Below, in pieces: positions 10,104-22,008 of a stretch of DNA of 64,000 nt. Numbering within the stretch: position 1 is the stretch's first letter; each line of letters begins with the position of its first letter. The translations under genes and the position numbers were made by a program. The notes under the pieces were generated by a model. The model saw only the letters and a list, made by a program, of their open reading frames with translations. It did not search any database and was not told the origin of the DNA. Origin of the DNA: Diabrotica undecimpunctata (taxonomy: Eukaryota > Arthropoda > Insecta > Coleoptera > Chrysomelidae); the NCBI RefSeq assembly GCF_040954645.1, contig NC_092806.1, positions 160,762,328-160,826,327 on the forward strand, read 5' to 3'.

Positions 10104-11455
10104 TTAAACTCTGTCAAATGCTTTTTCATAGTCGATCAAGCACGCATATACGTCGCAGTTAACGTCCCTGCATCTTTGAATCAGTACCTGTACTCCGAAA
10201 AGTGCCTCTCTGGTACCCACTGCGTTAATGAAGCCGAACTGTTTGTCCGATATTTGTTCCTCGCACTTCTTATAAATTCTTCCATGGATGACTCTAAGAA
10301 ACAGTTTCAACATGTGGCTCATTAGGCTGATTCTTCGATATTCTTCGCACTTTTTAGCCCCCTGTTTTTTAGGTATCGCTATGAATTCTGATTCTAGCCA
10401 TTTATCAGGGATGATTCCTGTATTGTATATTTTATTGAAGACAGCCGTGATCCAATTTATTCCTTCTTCGTCCAAGAATTTTAAAAAGTCAGCTTCGATA
10501 TTATCAGGCCCTACAGCTTTCCTGCTTTTCATCCGTTTTATTGCTTCTTCTACTTTGGATTTAAGTATGTCCGGGCCCGTCATCCTCTCTGAAAATGGAT
10601 GCCTATAATCCGTTCTTTGATCTTGAAAAAGTGTCTCCAAATATATTCTCCATTTGTCTTTCATCTCTTGGGTGTCAATGATTAATTTTCCATTGGTGTC
10701 TATGAGTTTCATTTGTGTTCGCTTTTTAAAAGTACCCGTTATTTCTTTTACCTTTTTGTGTACATTAAAATTGTCATGCTTGGCTTGTAGTCTTTCTATT
10801 TCTTTACATTTCTCTACAGCTTCTTTTTCTTTAGCTTCTCTTATTTTTCTTCTGATGTAAGCCTGCATTTTTTTATATTCATCTTTATTTCCTTTAATTA
10901 ACCTTCTGCGTTCCATTAAGTGAAGGATTTCTGGAGTCATCCAAGATTTCCTCTTTGTTTCTTTGTTTGGTTTTAACAGATCTTGTTTAGTTTTCTTAAT
11001 TATTTCTTCGAATTGATTTATTTTTCGTTGGATGATATTTTCTTCTTTTAGTTGTTTAACTTGGTTGTTAATATATTCCCCCACTTGCTTTTTAACTTTC
11101 GGATGTTGCAGGGCTGTCATGTCGTAGTTAGGTCTAGACTTTTTCTTTATTGTCTTCAGTTTCACATCCATGACTCCCACAAAAGGTATGTGGTCAGATT
11201 CAATGTCCGCTCCTGGATATGTTTTGACAGATTTAAAACTGTTTCTGAATCTTCTATTTACCAATATATAATCTATCTGGTTTCTAATTATGTTATGGGG
11301 TTTATCTGCTGGTGCCTTTCATGTATACAATCTCCTCGGTGGTAGTTTATAAAATGTGTTTAGAACCACTAGCTTGTTATCTTCTGCGAATATTTCTAGT
11401 CTGTCACCTCTTTCGTTTCTTTTTCCTAACCCAAAAGGTCCGATTAGAGACGTAT
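10104..11455 (-). pseudogene. RTE endonuclease end, linker and RT fingers
   Basis: About 400 codons are open after a Trp-to-stop change near 11318. The order is the endonuclease C-terminus with IDYILVNRRF and the SDH motif (ESDHIPFVG); a Lys-rich linker with KRKSWMTPEI and YIRRKIREAKEKEA; RT fingers VGPDNIEADFLKFLDEEG and WLESEFIAIPKKQG; ISLMSHMLKLFLRVIHGRIY; and motif A CLIDYEKAFDRV with its catalytic Asp. It ends at a frame break just before motif B. This is the best template for the linker of the degenerate copies at 0.1 and 28.7 kb. Confidence 0.93.
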
Positions 11456-11466
11456 ATGTATACTTT
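11456..11466. repeat. Target-site duplication, right copy (11 bp)
   Basis: Exact copy of 9050-9060. Confidence 0.9.
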
Positions 11467-12120
11467 AACCTATATTATTCAACCTATATTCAGAGGAAAT
11501 ATTTAGCGAAGCCTTGGAAAATTGTGAACATGGAATCCTTTTAAATGGAGAATGACTAAACAACATCCACTATGCAGATGACACCGTTATTTTTGCAGAC
11601 AGTTTAAACAGTTTACAGCAACTAATAAACAAAGTAAATGAAGTAAGTGAAAGATTTGGACTACAAGTAAACATATCAAAAACTAAATTTATGGTTATCA
11701 GCCAAAATAAAATTAGAGACGTCCAGACTGCTTATCAAGAATATACCAGTGGACCGAGTAAAACAGTTTACTTATCTTGGAACAATAGTAAACGAACAAT
11801 GGGATCACTTACAAGAAGTAAAATGTAGAATAGAGAAGGCTAGGAGTGCATTCAACAACATGACCAAACTTGTTACAAGCCACAACCTTAATCTGGAGAT
11901 AAAAGTAAAGCTCCTACGATGTTAAAACTTCTCGATATTATACTACGGAGTTGAATCCTGGACACTAACTGAAGCGATCGAGAAAAAACTTGAAGCCTTC
12001 GAGATGTCTCTATACAAAAGAATCCTGAGGATATCATGGACGGACAAGATAACCAACGAGACTTTACAACGAAAAATGGGGAAAGAAAGAGAAGTGATGT
12101 ATACAATTAAAAGGAGAAAG
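11467..12120 (+). mobile_element. RTE-like LINE, right half (interrupted host element)
   Basis: This continues the plus-strand RTE broken at 9060. Removing the insert and one duplication copy restores the reading frame across GCIL and into LFNLYSEEIF, with one Ser codon changed to TAA. Next come HYADDTVIFADSLNSLQQ, ERFGLQVNISKTKFMVIS, and a broken C-terminal region up to about DVYN. There is no 3' tail; the copy fades near 12120. Confidence 0.85.
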
Positions 12121-13440
12121 TCACCAAAAGAAGAAGTGGTGGATTTACAGTGCACTCTAGCGGTACAGCTTGGACTGTGAGTCTAAGCTCTTCAATGCTT
12201 CGGAGAAATACTCTTCTCCGAAACAACGCGTTCCAATGGTTAATACAGAACTGTTCTACGGATATATAGAACGACAGAAAGGGTGTCAATGTTGAATAAG
12301 AATGGAGACACCACACACTGTGTATCTTCTCTTCTTTTGATCTAGATCTACTTTCCCATCTGTCCAGATTGTCATTGATTGTCATTGTCGTGTTTTAGTT
12401 CTTCTACCAGTTTTTCCTGATGTTGATACGTGTGGTAAAATTTATGTGTGGTTTAGCAATGAAGTCTTCCTCAGTGGAATCACTACAAATAAACCGAGAA
12501 ATAGTTAGTTGCAACTTACTAAATTTTGCCATCGTTATTCGGGGAAAAATATCACCAATAGAAGAAATACAAATGAGTGATTTTTAACTGTCCAATCAAT
12601 CAGCGATCAGACTTCCAGTCGGCTTTAATAAAGGTTAAATATACGTTACTGGTTATCATTTTAAGTTATAACATAATTTTATTCCCAAGAGTCAATACTC
12701 TGCTAACGATATAATTGATGGCAATTATATCAAATTTCTCATGGCCAAAAACTCAATTTATTTTTGTTAAAAAAACCATCAAAAACCAAATTAAAATTAA
12801 AACTAAAAACCAAACAATAGTACAATCAAAACCAAAAAGCGAAAACACGTCTGACTAAAAAAACAATAATAATGTAAACAAACAGCTTTCGTGGTGGTGT
12901 GAATTGAGCGTGAACGCTTTAAATATCGTATCGGAAATTACATAATTTAATTCTTTGTCGTGTAGGCTGTGAGAAACAATCAAAGCGGACAAAACAAACA
13001 AATGCCAAGCGCTCAAGAAGGTGTTTAATTTCGATACAATACGACAACTCTTTGAGCTAAATGTTTACAATCGTTCGATAATACTCTTAGAGCATTCACA
13101 GTAGCATTAATATTGCGTGATTATTAAAAGTACTACAAGGAGTGTTTAAATAAAATTGTAGAGTAGTGCAAAATAAATATCGTTGTACGTCATAAGTAAC
13201 GTAAATAACCTTTTAAATAAATATTACGAACAATAGGGCAGACTAACTCTCGTTTAAATTAGATATTTAGATAGTTAGTTTGAATTAAGTGTCCTAATGT
13301 TTTCTGGTAAGTATTTTTGGCCAAACAAAAAAAAATAGGTATTATATATCCAATAATAATTGGCTTTCTTCATTTTTACGACAATCTAACAAAGGCAAAC
13401 AACTAAGGATGTTAAAAGTGTTCTTTACAAGCAGTAAATA
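12121..13440. other. Non-coding DNA, one small hairpin
   Basis: 12121-12300 is less AT-rich than its surroundings and contains a perfect 9-bp inverted repeat, TTCGGAGAA/TTCTCCGAA (12199-12222). 12764-12850 is A-rich low complexity. No gene was recognised. Confidence 0.45.
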
Positions 13441-13488
13441 CTTATTTGAGGGATTTCTGCAATTGCTGTTCAATTATACAGGCTTGGC

Positions 13489-13515
13489 CACCAAGAAATT
13501 AGTTATTTCTTGGTG
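13489..13515. repeat. Perfect 11-bp inverted repeat
   Basis: CACCAAGAAAT and ATTTCTTGGTG are separated by a 5-base loop. It is possibly a relic of transposon ends; no partner was found. Confidence 0.6.
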
Positions 13516-13599
13516 TTCCATGCCTATATACTGGAACAACAACCGCAGAAAAAATCTCAAACAAGTATAAATATATCTCTTGTTTGATATGTTTGGCAA

Positions 13600-16500
13600 C
13601 ACTGCAAACTTAACTTACTCACTGCTTTTTGAAGATAACTATTGCGCTTTTTGGCAGATATAACGAAAAATTATTGTAAAAAAGCACCGAACAAGAACGA
13701 AGAAACGTCGAAAGGGAGATAAAAACAACATTTGTTGTTTTGGAACAAATGGAACAACATTTGGAACAAGAAAGCTTTAAAAGCTTTCTTATTCTTGATG
13801 CTTTTTCGATACTTTGGTCACAGAATAATAAACAATCAGAATGCCCACTCTGCTTGAAAAAATAAGTACGCGCATCTCGTTCGCGCAGACGGAATCAGCC
13901 ATGTTTTAAACGGAACCAGACAAATTAACCCGGTTTAATTTATTTACGGCAACTATAGACATAATATGCACCATTTTATTCGTACTTTTAGTTGAAGAAT
14001 AGATTAAATTATTTCAAATGTACTAAATTATTAATCTCTAAAAATTCAAATTACACTTCTATCGTAGCTTGTCACAAATTTCTCAATTCGAGTCTATGTT
14101 TCTGTCTAAAACATGGCGTTCGCGTGCTGACAAACTTCAAAGGCGGCATCTGAGAGTGGGCATTCCCATTGTTATTTATTCTGTGCTTTGGTACTAAGCT
14201 TTTCCAAAGCTAACGATTTTTCTTATTACTAAGAGCTTTCGAGCTTTCTTGTTACTTTTTGCCAATGTTACCATGTTTTTCGATACGTTTTCTGTTTGCA
14301 ACACGTGGCTTTGATGACACCAGTTGCGCGGGTTTTGACAATGTGCTATACCTAAACATTAAAAAATCGTTAAATGTGTCATACGCGTATAATTTATCAA
14401 GTTTTTTGGACGCTTTTAGTCACTTTTTTAAGTTTGTTTATGCAATTTAGTAGCATATTCGATGCCGTTGCTACTTTGAACATCTTTTGGCGATGAAAAA
14501 TCGCGAATATTGTTAAAATTGTCAAAAACATCACATTATGCATGCCTTTTCGATACTTTTTCGACCATCCTGATGCTTTTAGTCCAGTTTCAACACTCAC
14601 AATCCATTTTTATTGCATTTTAAATATTGCTGGCACGTCAAGGAATTCATACGTCAAAAAATTCATTTTAAATGGGTCATAAGGTAAAGTTAAGTAAATA
14701 AGAATGTGAGAAAGTTACAAAAATTTAAGTTAGAAAAAGTTAAGTAAACTGAATAGGAGCGAAAGAGTTGAATCAAAAAAGTATTGAACAAAGAAGAGCG
14801 TCTTAAAGGCTGGAAAAAGGACCCAAAACAACGAGAAAGTGGCACAGAATACTAAAAAGTGATAAAGAAGCGCCAAAAGCATGGAAAAGAAGAAAAAACA
14901 TTAATTAAGAACTTCAAGAACTTCACTGTTTAGCATTTTCTTCATTTGTTCAACGTTTTGATGCTTTTAGTTGCTTTTTTACCAATTTTGATAACTTTTC
15001 GTTACGTTTTTTACGTTGTTCACTAATTGTCGGCCCTTTTTTTGTTTTTGACATGTGACATAAACAGCTTAAGTTATGGTTTCTATTAAATGCCTCAGAA
15101 CACTTGGTATTTTACTCCCAATCGTCAATGGTCCAGGTTAAACTGAAGGTCACACGTTGTCAATAGAAAAAAATCCTTATAATCTTGACAAAACCTCCTG
15201 TAATGCCATCAAAATGAACGAAACTGCGGTACCGAATAGTAAAAAGTGATTAAAGAGTGTGAACAGCATGCAAAAGGTAGAAAATAGTCAAAAGCTTTAA
15301 AAGCACAAGAAACCGATTTTTTTTAAACTTTTCTTCAATTCTTCAATACATTTGAGGCTCTAAATTTCCTTGTTTTACCAATTTTGATAACTTTTCGTCA
15401 CGTTTTTTACACTTTTTACTCATTTTCGGCACGTTTTTTAGTTTGTGACATGTGACATTGACAGCGCAATTTATGGTTAATGTTAAGTACTTCAGCACAC
15501 TTGATTATTGATCCCTAATCGTCAATGAAAGTCATCGTCTACACAAAAAACGTTGCGATAGAGTACAAACCGACGAAAATGTGACAAGAGCGTTGCGACG
15601 TTACAACGTTCTATCTTCTTTTTATAATTTCTCCTATTGCTTTTCTTTGTATTTCACTTCTTATATAAAGCTTTTCTCTTCATTTTGTTTCTTTGACATT
15701 TGAGTTAATTTTCGTTCCAAGCCCTTTCATTTTAGTTTACATTTCATGCTGTAGTCTTTCCTTTCAAATTAAGCTCCCATTCGCTATTCACATATTAAGT
15801 TCATCATTTCAATTGTTCTAGCTGCTGTCCTATTTCTTAAACGTACTTCAAATAGTAATTTTCTAAAACCTCGAACTATTTATTGCCATTAGCGAGTATC
15901 AGACCTATTCTTCGAGTTCGAGTTTCTCTACCATACCGCTTAAAAATGATTGCCTTCGTGAAATTAGTTGTGTTCCAAATAAAATTTCAAAAGTTTAAAA
16001 TCAATGAAAATATAGAACAACAAGAAGATTTTCCCAATTTATTGGGGCGAGAATTTTTCTAATTTTAGTTCACCTTTGGCTTTTCGGTTAATGTCTTTAG
16101 TGAGTGAGCACTAAAAACAATTGATATTTTTTATTATCTTTATTTTTTTAAGGCTTCTTTCTATCAGTAATTCCTATTCAAGTTTCAACTGCAATTTTTA
16201 CCTTTTTGTGTCTTCTTTGGGCAAGGAAATTCTGTTCAGTGGTATTAGTTGCAACCGTTTGAGTTTGATAAGACGGTCTACTTGTAACGTGAACTAGGTC
16301 TCCTTGGCAAACGTGGATCTCATGTGCTCGTACGCCCAGAGTAATAAGCACTTAATTTTTTTTTATTAATTGCTGGGAAGAACCTCATGACAACTATAAC
16401 AAGACAAAAATCCAGCTGCTCCGTTCCGCACCGGTGCCGACAATGTTACGATAAGGGGCTGCATCTGGGCACACCTCCATAAAACAGAGGCTACATGAAG

Positions 16501-17480
16501 CCGAAGTCCCTCCAAAATCCCAGATAAGCAGCCCTCTCAAAGTTGAATATCAGCGGAAAGTACTACTGAACAAATAGTTCCTTTGTTTATTAACTTGCAT
16601 GAATTAATAACTTTAATTTTTCTGTTAAATAACAATAAATACATATCTGATTTCTTTTAACAGTGTTAATAAACAAATATGTGAATTTATTTTTGAATTT
16701 TATTGATTTATCTCGCTTAGACCCCTGTAAAGGTAATTTATTTTGGCACAGCATAGGACCTACGCCCGGCTAAGCTAACCACTAATCACAATAAGGGTCA
16801 CAGTGTTTAAAAGTAATGAAAAAGCGTAAAAGCAACAAAAAAATGATATAATATAGTAAAAATGTGATAAAAAGAGCAAAAGCACCAGAAAAGCGCTGTA
16901 AAATGGCCAAAAGAATGAGGACATTAAAAAAGAGGGTCAAAAGCACCAAGAGCAACGAAAAAGCGACACAGAATAGTAAATAGCGATAAAAAAGCATCAA
17001 AACATAAAAGGGAATAATAAACAGTCTCAAAAGGGTTAAAAGCCTCATAAATTCACAATTTTGAAGCTTTTCTTCACTTTATTAACACTTTGACGCTTTT
17101 AGTTATTTCTTTTATCAATTTTGATAATTTTTCGTCACGTTTTTTTACGCTATTCACTCTTTTTCGGCACTTTTTTTGGTTTGTAACATGTGCCATTGAC
17201 AGCGCAAGCTATAACTCTTGTCAAATACTTCAGCATACTGTATTTTTATCAATGAAGTCAAAGTCATACTTTCTCAACAGAAAAATCGTTGTAATAGAAG
17301 AAAATGTGTAAAGACCGTATAAAAGCCATTAAACAGTGTCAAAAGCAGTAAAAAATTACGAACAGAAGCAACAATGATCAAAACGATCCAAACGCTTAGG
17401 AAAAGCGACATAAAAGGGCAAAATGTATGGAAACGTTGAGAAAGAGAGTCAATGGCTTAAAAGCATTAAATTTCCGACTT
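13600..17480. repeat. Degenerate AAAAGC/GCTTTT repeat array
   Basis: A 3.9-kb block mixes A-rich arms full of AAAAGC, AAAAGTGATAAA and AAAAAGCG words with their complements. A module of about 250 bp occurs at least three times (about 14930-15230, 15310-15580 and 17050-17310). Its order is CTTTTCTTCA, then CAATTTTGATAA, TTTTCGNCACGTTTTTT, ACATGTGACATTGACAGCGC and CTTCAGCACACTTG. More diverged forms are near 13.6 and 14.2 kb. 13768-13790 is an almost perfect 11-bp-arm hairpin of the same words. The open frame on the minus strand at 16782-17048 is a compositional artefact of this array. Confidence 0.65.
16270..16560. other. Unassigned GC-richer island inside the repeat block
   Basis: This stretch is clearly richer in G and C than its surroundings (for example GCACCGGTGCCGACAATG) and does not carry the AAAAGC words. 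There is no convincing reading frame. It is probably a remnant of another mobile element. Confidence 0.35.
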
Positions 17481-19400
17481 TAAAAGCCATTTTGATCTTA
17501 AGAAATCTGCTCATAAAATAATAAGTACCTCTAATTAATATTCAATACACACTAAAAATTTATAAACACGATAGTTTTTTTATAATTATTGTATTAAATC
17601 TTTCAAACTGTGAATACTATCACCGTCATAGTTACTGATGTAAGGATATTTATGAAAACATTTAGCTCAAACAGTGGAAGAAAAAAGTTTATTCGCAAAA
17701 AGGCCTTTATCCGCTTTAATACCTTGGAAAAGTCCTTTCTCTGAGGTAGCTGTATGTAAGAAACATTCGATGTTATAATTATCTAGTTAAGACAGTCAAA
17801 AAAGTGCAATACATATTATTATATTCAACTTGATGCCGTAAGTCCTATTAAACATTCGTATTATTAAATTAGGTGCATGCTGTATAACTGGTTGCATACA
17901 TTAGGTACACAAGATGCATGATGTATAGTCGGTTGCCTACATTTGGAGGTCTTCATGTAGAACAACTACTATGTTTTGTTTTAAAATATACTGTTACTTG
18001 TACAACTAGTTTTACACATGATAAATATGCTGAAATATAGGAAGCGAAAATTTAATTAATATTTTTAATGAGATTATGCCGCCAATTTTGTTGTATTTTC
18101 ACTTCAATTTTCAGTTTCTGTAATTGTAAAATCGTTTCTATTAGAACTGAAAAATATGAAACATAGGTATGTTAAAGATTTGAACTGGAGTTCAATAAAA
18201 CACATTACCAAAAATACTTTTTTATGACATATAGGGGTCCTAGTTTTAATAACATATTGCTAAAAACTACCGAGGAATCCAGTGACTGTCTAGAAGTAAG
18301 TGTCTAGATTAAAAAGAAGAATTTGATGTGATTTTAACTACATTTTGCTAAACATAAATTAAGCTTTTAAAAATTTCTTTTGGTTTTTGGACAGTCTAAA
18401 AATTTAAATTTTATGATACAGCCGTATAATGTATAATAGGTTGCCTACATTTAGGGGCTAGGATACAGAAAATTACATTCGAGGATTTTGAAACAAAAAC
18501 AACAATATAAAATACCAAATAGTTAACGTCTTTATAGAAATAACTATATGTGAAGAAAGCTTCGATTTTAAATAAAAATTAATATATTGGAGGAGGGGTA
18601 CTGTAAAAATATACAAACAGAACTGGATGAAAAACAAGAGACTATGAAACGAAATTAGTAAGTCATAAAAGCCATGGCAAAGAGTTATTTGAGTGAAGAA
18701 GCTTAACAGGACAGAGAGACCCAGTTATGCTTATTCATACTCACGTGATACAGAAGACAAGTTCTGTTATAGTCCGTTCGATCAACTTTTGACAGATTCA
18801 TTGTTCGAAATTAACAACGCAAAAATTCCTATCTTACAGTAGTAATAGCTTAAATACTGAAATTTATTTCATTGAAAAGAGGAGCATAAGCATGAATGGG
18901 AGTGGGTACGCATTAATTTTCATTAAAAACTTTCCATTTCCAACTCTATAAACGACTATAAAATTTTGTAAATAAACATTTAACTTTTACGTCATTCATT
19001 TGACAATGTAAATTGACAAAAGGAAACAATTATTATGAAATGATATTAAGTAACGTTATTATTATGTAGAATAGTAGTATTCTATTATAAATTTATCTAT
19101 TCTTTTGTTGTTTTGGTATTTTGTTTTTTATGAAATACAATAAATGATTGGTTATTCAAAATACTCCAGTTTGTTTTAAACATACTTACAGCACCAAGTT
19201 CAAATCTATTGAAAATACATGGTGTTTTATCCAATTAATGCAAAATAAAAAAAAATTAACAATAGATATATCATATAACCCAACAAAACCTGAGTTACAA
19301 TCAAAAAATTATACCTACCACCATCACAAGTTTTTAAACATTAAAAACCGCCATTAAAGTTTAACTGATTACAAAAAACTATGCATTTAGGCGGGCGATG
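17481..19400. other. AT-rich non-coding DNA with a short recurring motif
   Basis: A motif like TGTATA-GGTTGCCTACATT occurs near 17880, 17920 and 18425. No coding region was recognised. Confidence 0.45.
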
Positions 19401-20348
19401 TAAAGGCCGGTTTTCACGCTACGTCTTATTGTACGTTTTGTTGGATAGGACAAAATCCTATACAATAAAACGTGGCATGTAAACAGCAAAACGTACGTCT
19501 TGTCGAATCGAAATGAAATCCAAGGTCAGATCGTAGAAATGATGGGAGAAGCATAGTTTTGCGAGAACTGATAGGATAAAACGTTACGTGAAAATACATG
19601 TTCAGACAAGTCGTCCGATCTTGACTTATTCGACGACTAGTTCCACTGCAGTTCGTTTCATTTTTCCCAAAAAAAGCCTAATAATGTCAGATTTGCGGCA
19701 ATGCACCCACGATTTTCTCGGGGAATTTATTGAATTGTATAAAAGTTTTAAGTAGTTATGTTTTAAAACCAAGTAGATTGCATTACAGGTTTCAGGAATT
19801 ATTTGGCTTAACGCTGGTTTGGATATTATCATTGTGAACTCCAAGTCCTTGACGCTGCGTCCTGTTGTAAGATATTTGAGAGTTGCTGTGAGTCTTTCAT
19901 GGGGTGTAATGGCTTTTCTCATGAGGTGTCTTATTTCAATATGTATGGTGTTACCAACTCTAGCAATTGACAATAGGCTGAGGTGTCCATTCGCAAATAA
20001 TTGCGCCAGTCATCTGGTTCACCTCTTTTAGTAACGAGACGTGGGAATACTGGCTTCTTTTTAGAAGCCCACTCTCTTGACCATCTTGTCTTTTCCCTCT
20101 TCATCCCCTTTTTCCTCAGTCGTAGTATCTTTATAGTTGAAAAAATAAAAGAAAGCAGCCGTGTTTCCTCCATAATAAAAAAAAACACTAAACAAACTTC
20201 ACACAACTCAAGACTCTGAATTAGAAATGAGGTAGAAAACGGAAGGAAAAACGTAGTGTGTATACACTGGACAAAATGTACATTTTGTCGTACGTTTTAT
20301 ATGACCCACAAAACGTACAATAAGACGTAGTGTGAAAACGGGCCTTAA
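19401..20348 (-). mobile_element. PIF-Harbinger element with TAA target duplication
   Basis: TAA at 19401-19403 and TAA at 20346-20348 flank a 942-bp element. The ends are imperfect terminal inverted repeats of about 37 bp beginning AGGCC and sharing TACGTCTTATTGTACGTTTT. The 3-bp TAA duplication and the enclosed transposase fragment on the minus strand place it in the PIF/Harbinger superfamily. It is much shorter than an autonomous element of this type because the transposase is truncated. Confidence 0.93.
19626..20206 (-). pseudogene. Harbinger transposase N-terminal part (HARBI1/ALP1-like)
   Basis: The upstream frame encodes PDDWRNYLRMDTSAYCQLLE and LVTPYI. A stop and frameshift near 19940 follow, then MRKAITPHERLTATLKYLTT, GRSVKDLEFTMIISKPALSQ and IIPETCNAIYLVLK. 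These are the conserved N-terminal blocks of HARBI1/ALP1-type transposases. The catalytic DDE region is missing; after about YLK the protein runs into unrelated residues and stops. It is non-functional, consistent with a short non-autonomous derivative. Confidence 0.9.
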
Positions 20349-20650
20349 CGAACTTAACCAATATTAAAGACCACGGGAGAATCTCCCACAGAATGCAAAA
20401 CTGGTAGGAGTAGCTGAGCAATAACACATGTGGGAAAACAAGGTAAATAAAGGTAAGACGTACGCAGTTATTTATCTTCAGCCGGCAGCGCAAGAACATC
20501 CAAGAATTTTTATTTCTAAGGAACATAATTCTGGACAAGGTCAGTGTATGTAGATCGGTTTAAGTTCCCCCTAAAACTGCTTTTCTTTAGAATTAGTTAC
20601 ACATATTTATTACAACATTATGAAGTACGTACGAGTATTGATCCTTTTAT
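20349..20650. other. Non-coding intron DNA
   Basis: Nothing recognised. Confidence 0.4.
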
Positions 20651-21100
20651 AGTGCTTATAGCACCTTGACAAGTGGTCCCAGGTCAAGAAAGTCTTTGGT
20701 GGAAGTCAGCATTGCGAGGAGAATCATCCAGTTACACCTAATCAATAGTAACTCGACTACCACGGGCAGATATTTAACACTTCAAGGCAAATGAACCCAA
20801 ATCTAACTCAATGCAGTACTAATATGGTTTTAAATGGTATTAATTCGTTGGAGAAAACATATAAAATAAAGCAATTTATTTGGGGTTATTTTTATTCCTT
20901 CCTGTAGTACCTTAAAAGAGGTCCCAGCATAAGAAAGCATGTGATAGAGACCTCTAGAAAGACCAGCATTGTGATAAGAATCATCCAGTTAAACCTACTC
21001 AAAAATAACTCACTATTACAGGCAGATATTCAACTCTACAAGGCACATATTGTGTTACTACTTTATACAGTAGTAGTACGGTTTTCAAGTCCACTGGATA
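20651..21100. repeat. Diverged direct duplication, period about 250 bp
   Basis: About 195 bp at 20651-20845 recurs at about 20903-21100 with the same order of blocks: GTACCTT-like start, GGTCCCAG, AAGAAAG, AGCATTGYGA, GAATCATCCAGTTA, AGTAACTC, GGCAGATATT and CAAGGCA. The unit carries no recognisable protein. Confidence 0.65.
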
Positions 21101-21496
21101 GGGCGAGTTGGAGTCTTATCGGTCTTTTTTATAGAGTTGGTTAGGTATTGCATTCTTTCTGCCTTTTGTGATTTTCACTCTATTTATCCCGGAGTCAGAA
21201 TATGTCATATTCCTCCTGCCAAAATACGTAAAATAGTATTTTTTACATACCTATCTCCAATAATAAGGATCAGTTTTACATTTATTTGCCTATTTCTTAC
21301 CTCTGATGATTTATTTGCAAATCATAACCAATCTTTTAATAAACAATAGCGCTATTTTTTGTAATTTTTGACAAAAATGTCAAAATTTCTTTACAAACAC
21401 ATCTACATCTTCTATTACTAAATTAAATTAATGAAAACACCATGTATCTGTGAAATTAAACAAAAATCTGTGAGAACAACTGGTTAGTAAAAATAC
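21101..21496. other. NAV intron e-f, first part
   Basis: AT-rich sequence just downstream of the exon e donor. No feature was recognised. Confidence 0.5.
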
Positions 21497-21640
21497 CTTA
21501 TACTATTGCTTCGACTTAACCTTGACGGGGAATCCCTCAACAATCTCGCGTGCGTCAAGCTACTTCTGTGACCTGGTAAACTCGTCAGGGATTCCATACT
21601 GTCAGTTTCGGATAATCTAGGAGCAACTGAGTAAGTATTG
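21497..21640 (-). CDS. sick: Neuron navigator (NAV/sickie) exon e
   Basis: It encodes NTYSVAPRLSETDSMESLTS, then LPGHRSSLTHARLLRDSPSR and LSRSNSI. This is the Ser-rich central segment found in NAV proteins upstream of STKSEKLYPSM. I chose the acceptor TTGTTTTAG|C because it alone keeps frame with exon d: AG plus C gives Ser. An inner AG (after ACTTACTCAG) would shift the frame into a stop. The donor is ATAAG|GTATTT, and its final AG joins the A of exon f to give Arg. Confidence 0.88.
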
Positions 21641-22008
21641 CTAAAACAAAACAAAAAAATGAAAAAAAATCGTTCAAAAAACAAAAAAGGTCAAAATTTT
21701 TAATATTCCAATAACAATTCTGTAATAATAAATTATAATATACGTTGTTTACACAATTGTCTTTCTGCTACAAATGAACAGTAAACTACAATTGGCAAAC
21801 ACTTGCCAACACTAGATGGTAAAACTGACCTAACTCTCACTGTATTCAGAAGGTATGCAACACAAAATACAGTTTCTATACACAACAGTTTGTGCATTGG
21901 AAAAAATATCCAGAAGACTTATCGAGCTCATTAACAGTAAAAAGCTTTTCAAAAAGAATGTTTTATCAATCCAATAACTATAAACCAAAGTAATTTATAT
22001 CTTCTTAC
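21641..22008 (-). other. NAV intron d-e (368 bp)
   Basis: It runs from donor AG|GTAAGA to a T-rich acceptor. No insert was recognised. Confidence 0.7.

Larger units (their letters stand above)
9061..11455 (-). mobile_element. RTE-like LINE, 2395 bp, nested inside another RTE
   Basis: This is the longest well-preserved copy in the window. Read on the minus strand it runs from the end of the endonuclease domain (LGKRNERGDRLEIF, then IDYILVNRRF and ESDHIPF) through the linker and RT to the C-terminal ISNIRNG and a (GAA)n tail at 9061-9077. An exact 11-bp duplication flanks it. It lacks the 5' part of the endonuclease and has a stop, frameshifts and a small deletion, so it is dead but young enough to keep long open frames. 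Confidence 0.93.

Noticed and set aside
10098..11506. Plus-strand frames over 9.7-11.5 kb
   Set aside because: Antisense shadows of the minus-strand RTE.
16782..17048. 88-codon hydrophobic minus-strand frame resembling a membrane protein
   Set aside because: It is the complement of the A-rich AAAAGC array; Leu/Phe-rich composition follows from base content.
21497..21626. Alternative acceptor for exon e after ACTTACTCAG
   Set aside because: It would join exon d in a frame that hits a stop at once; the upstream TTTTAG acceptor keeps the frame.
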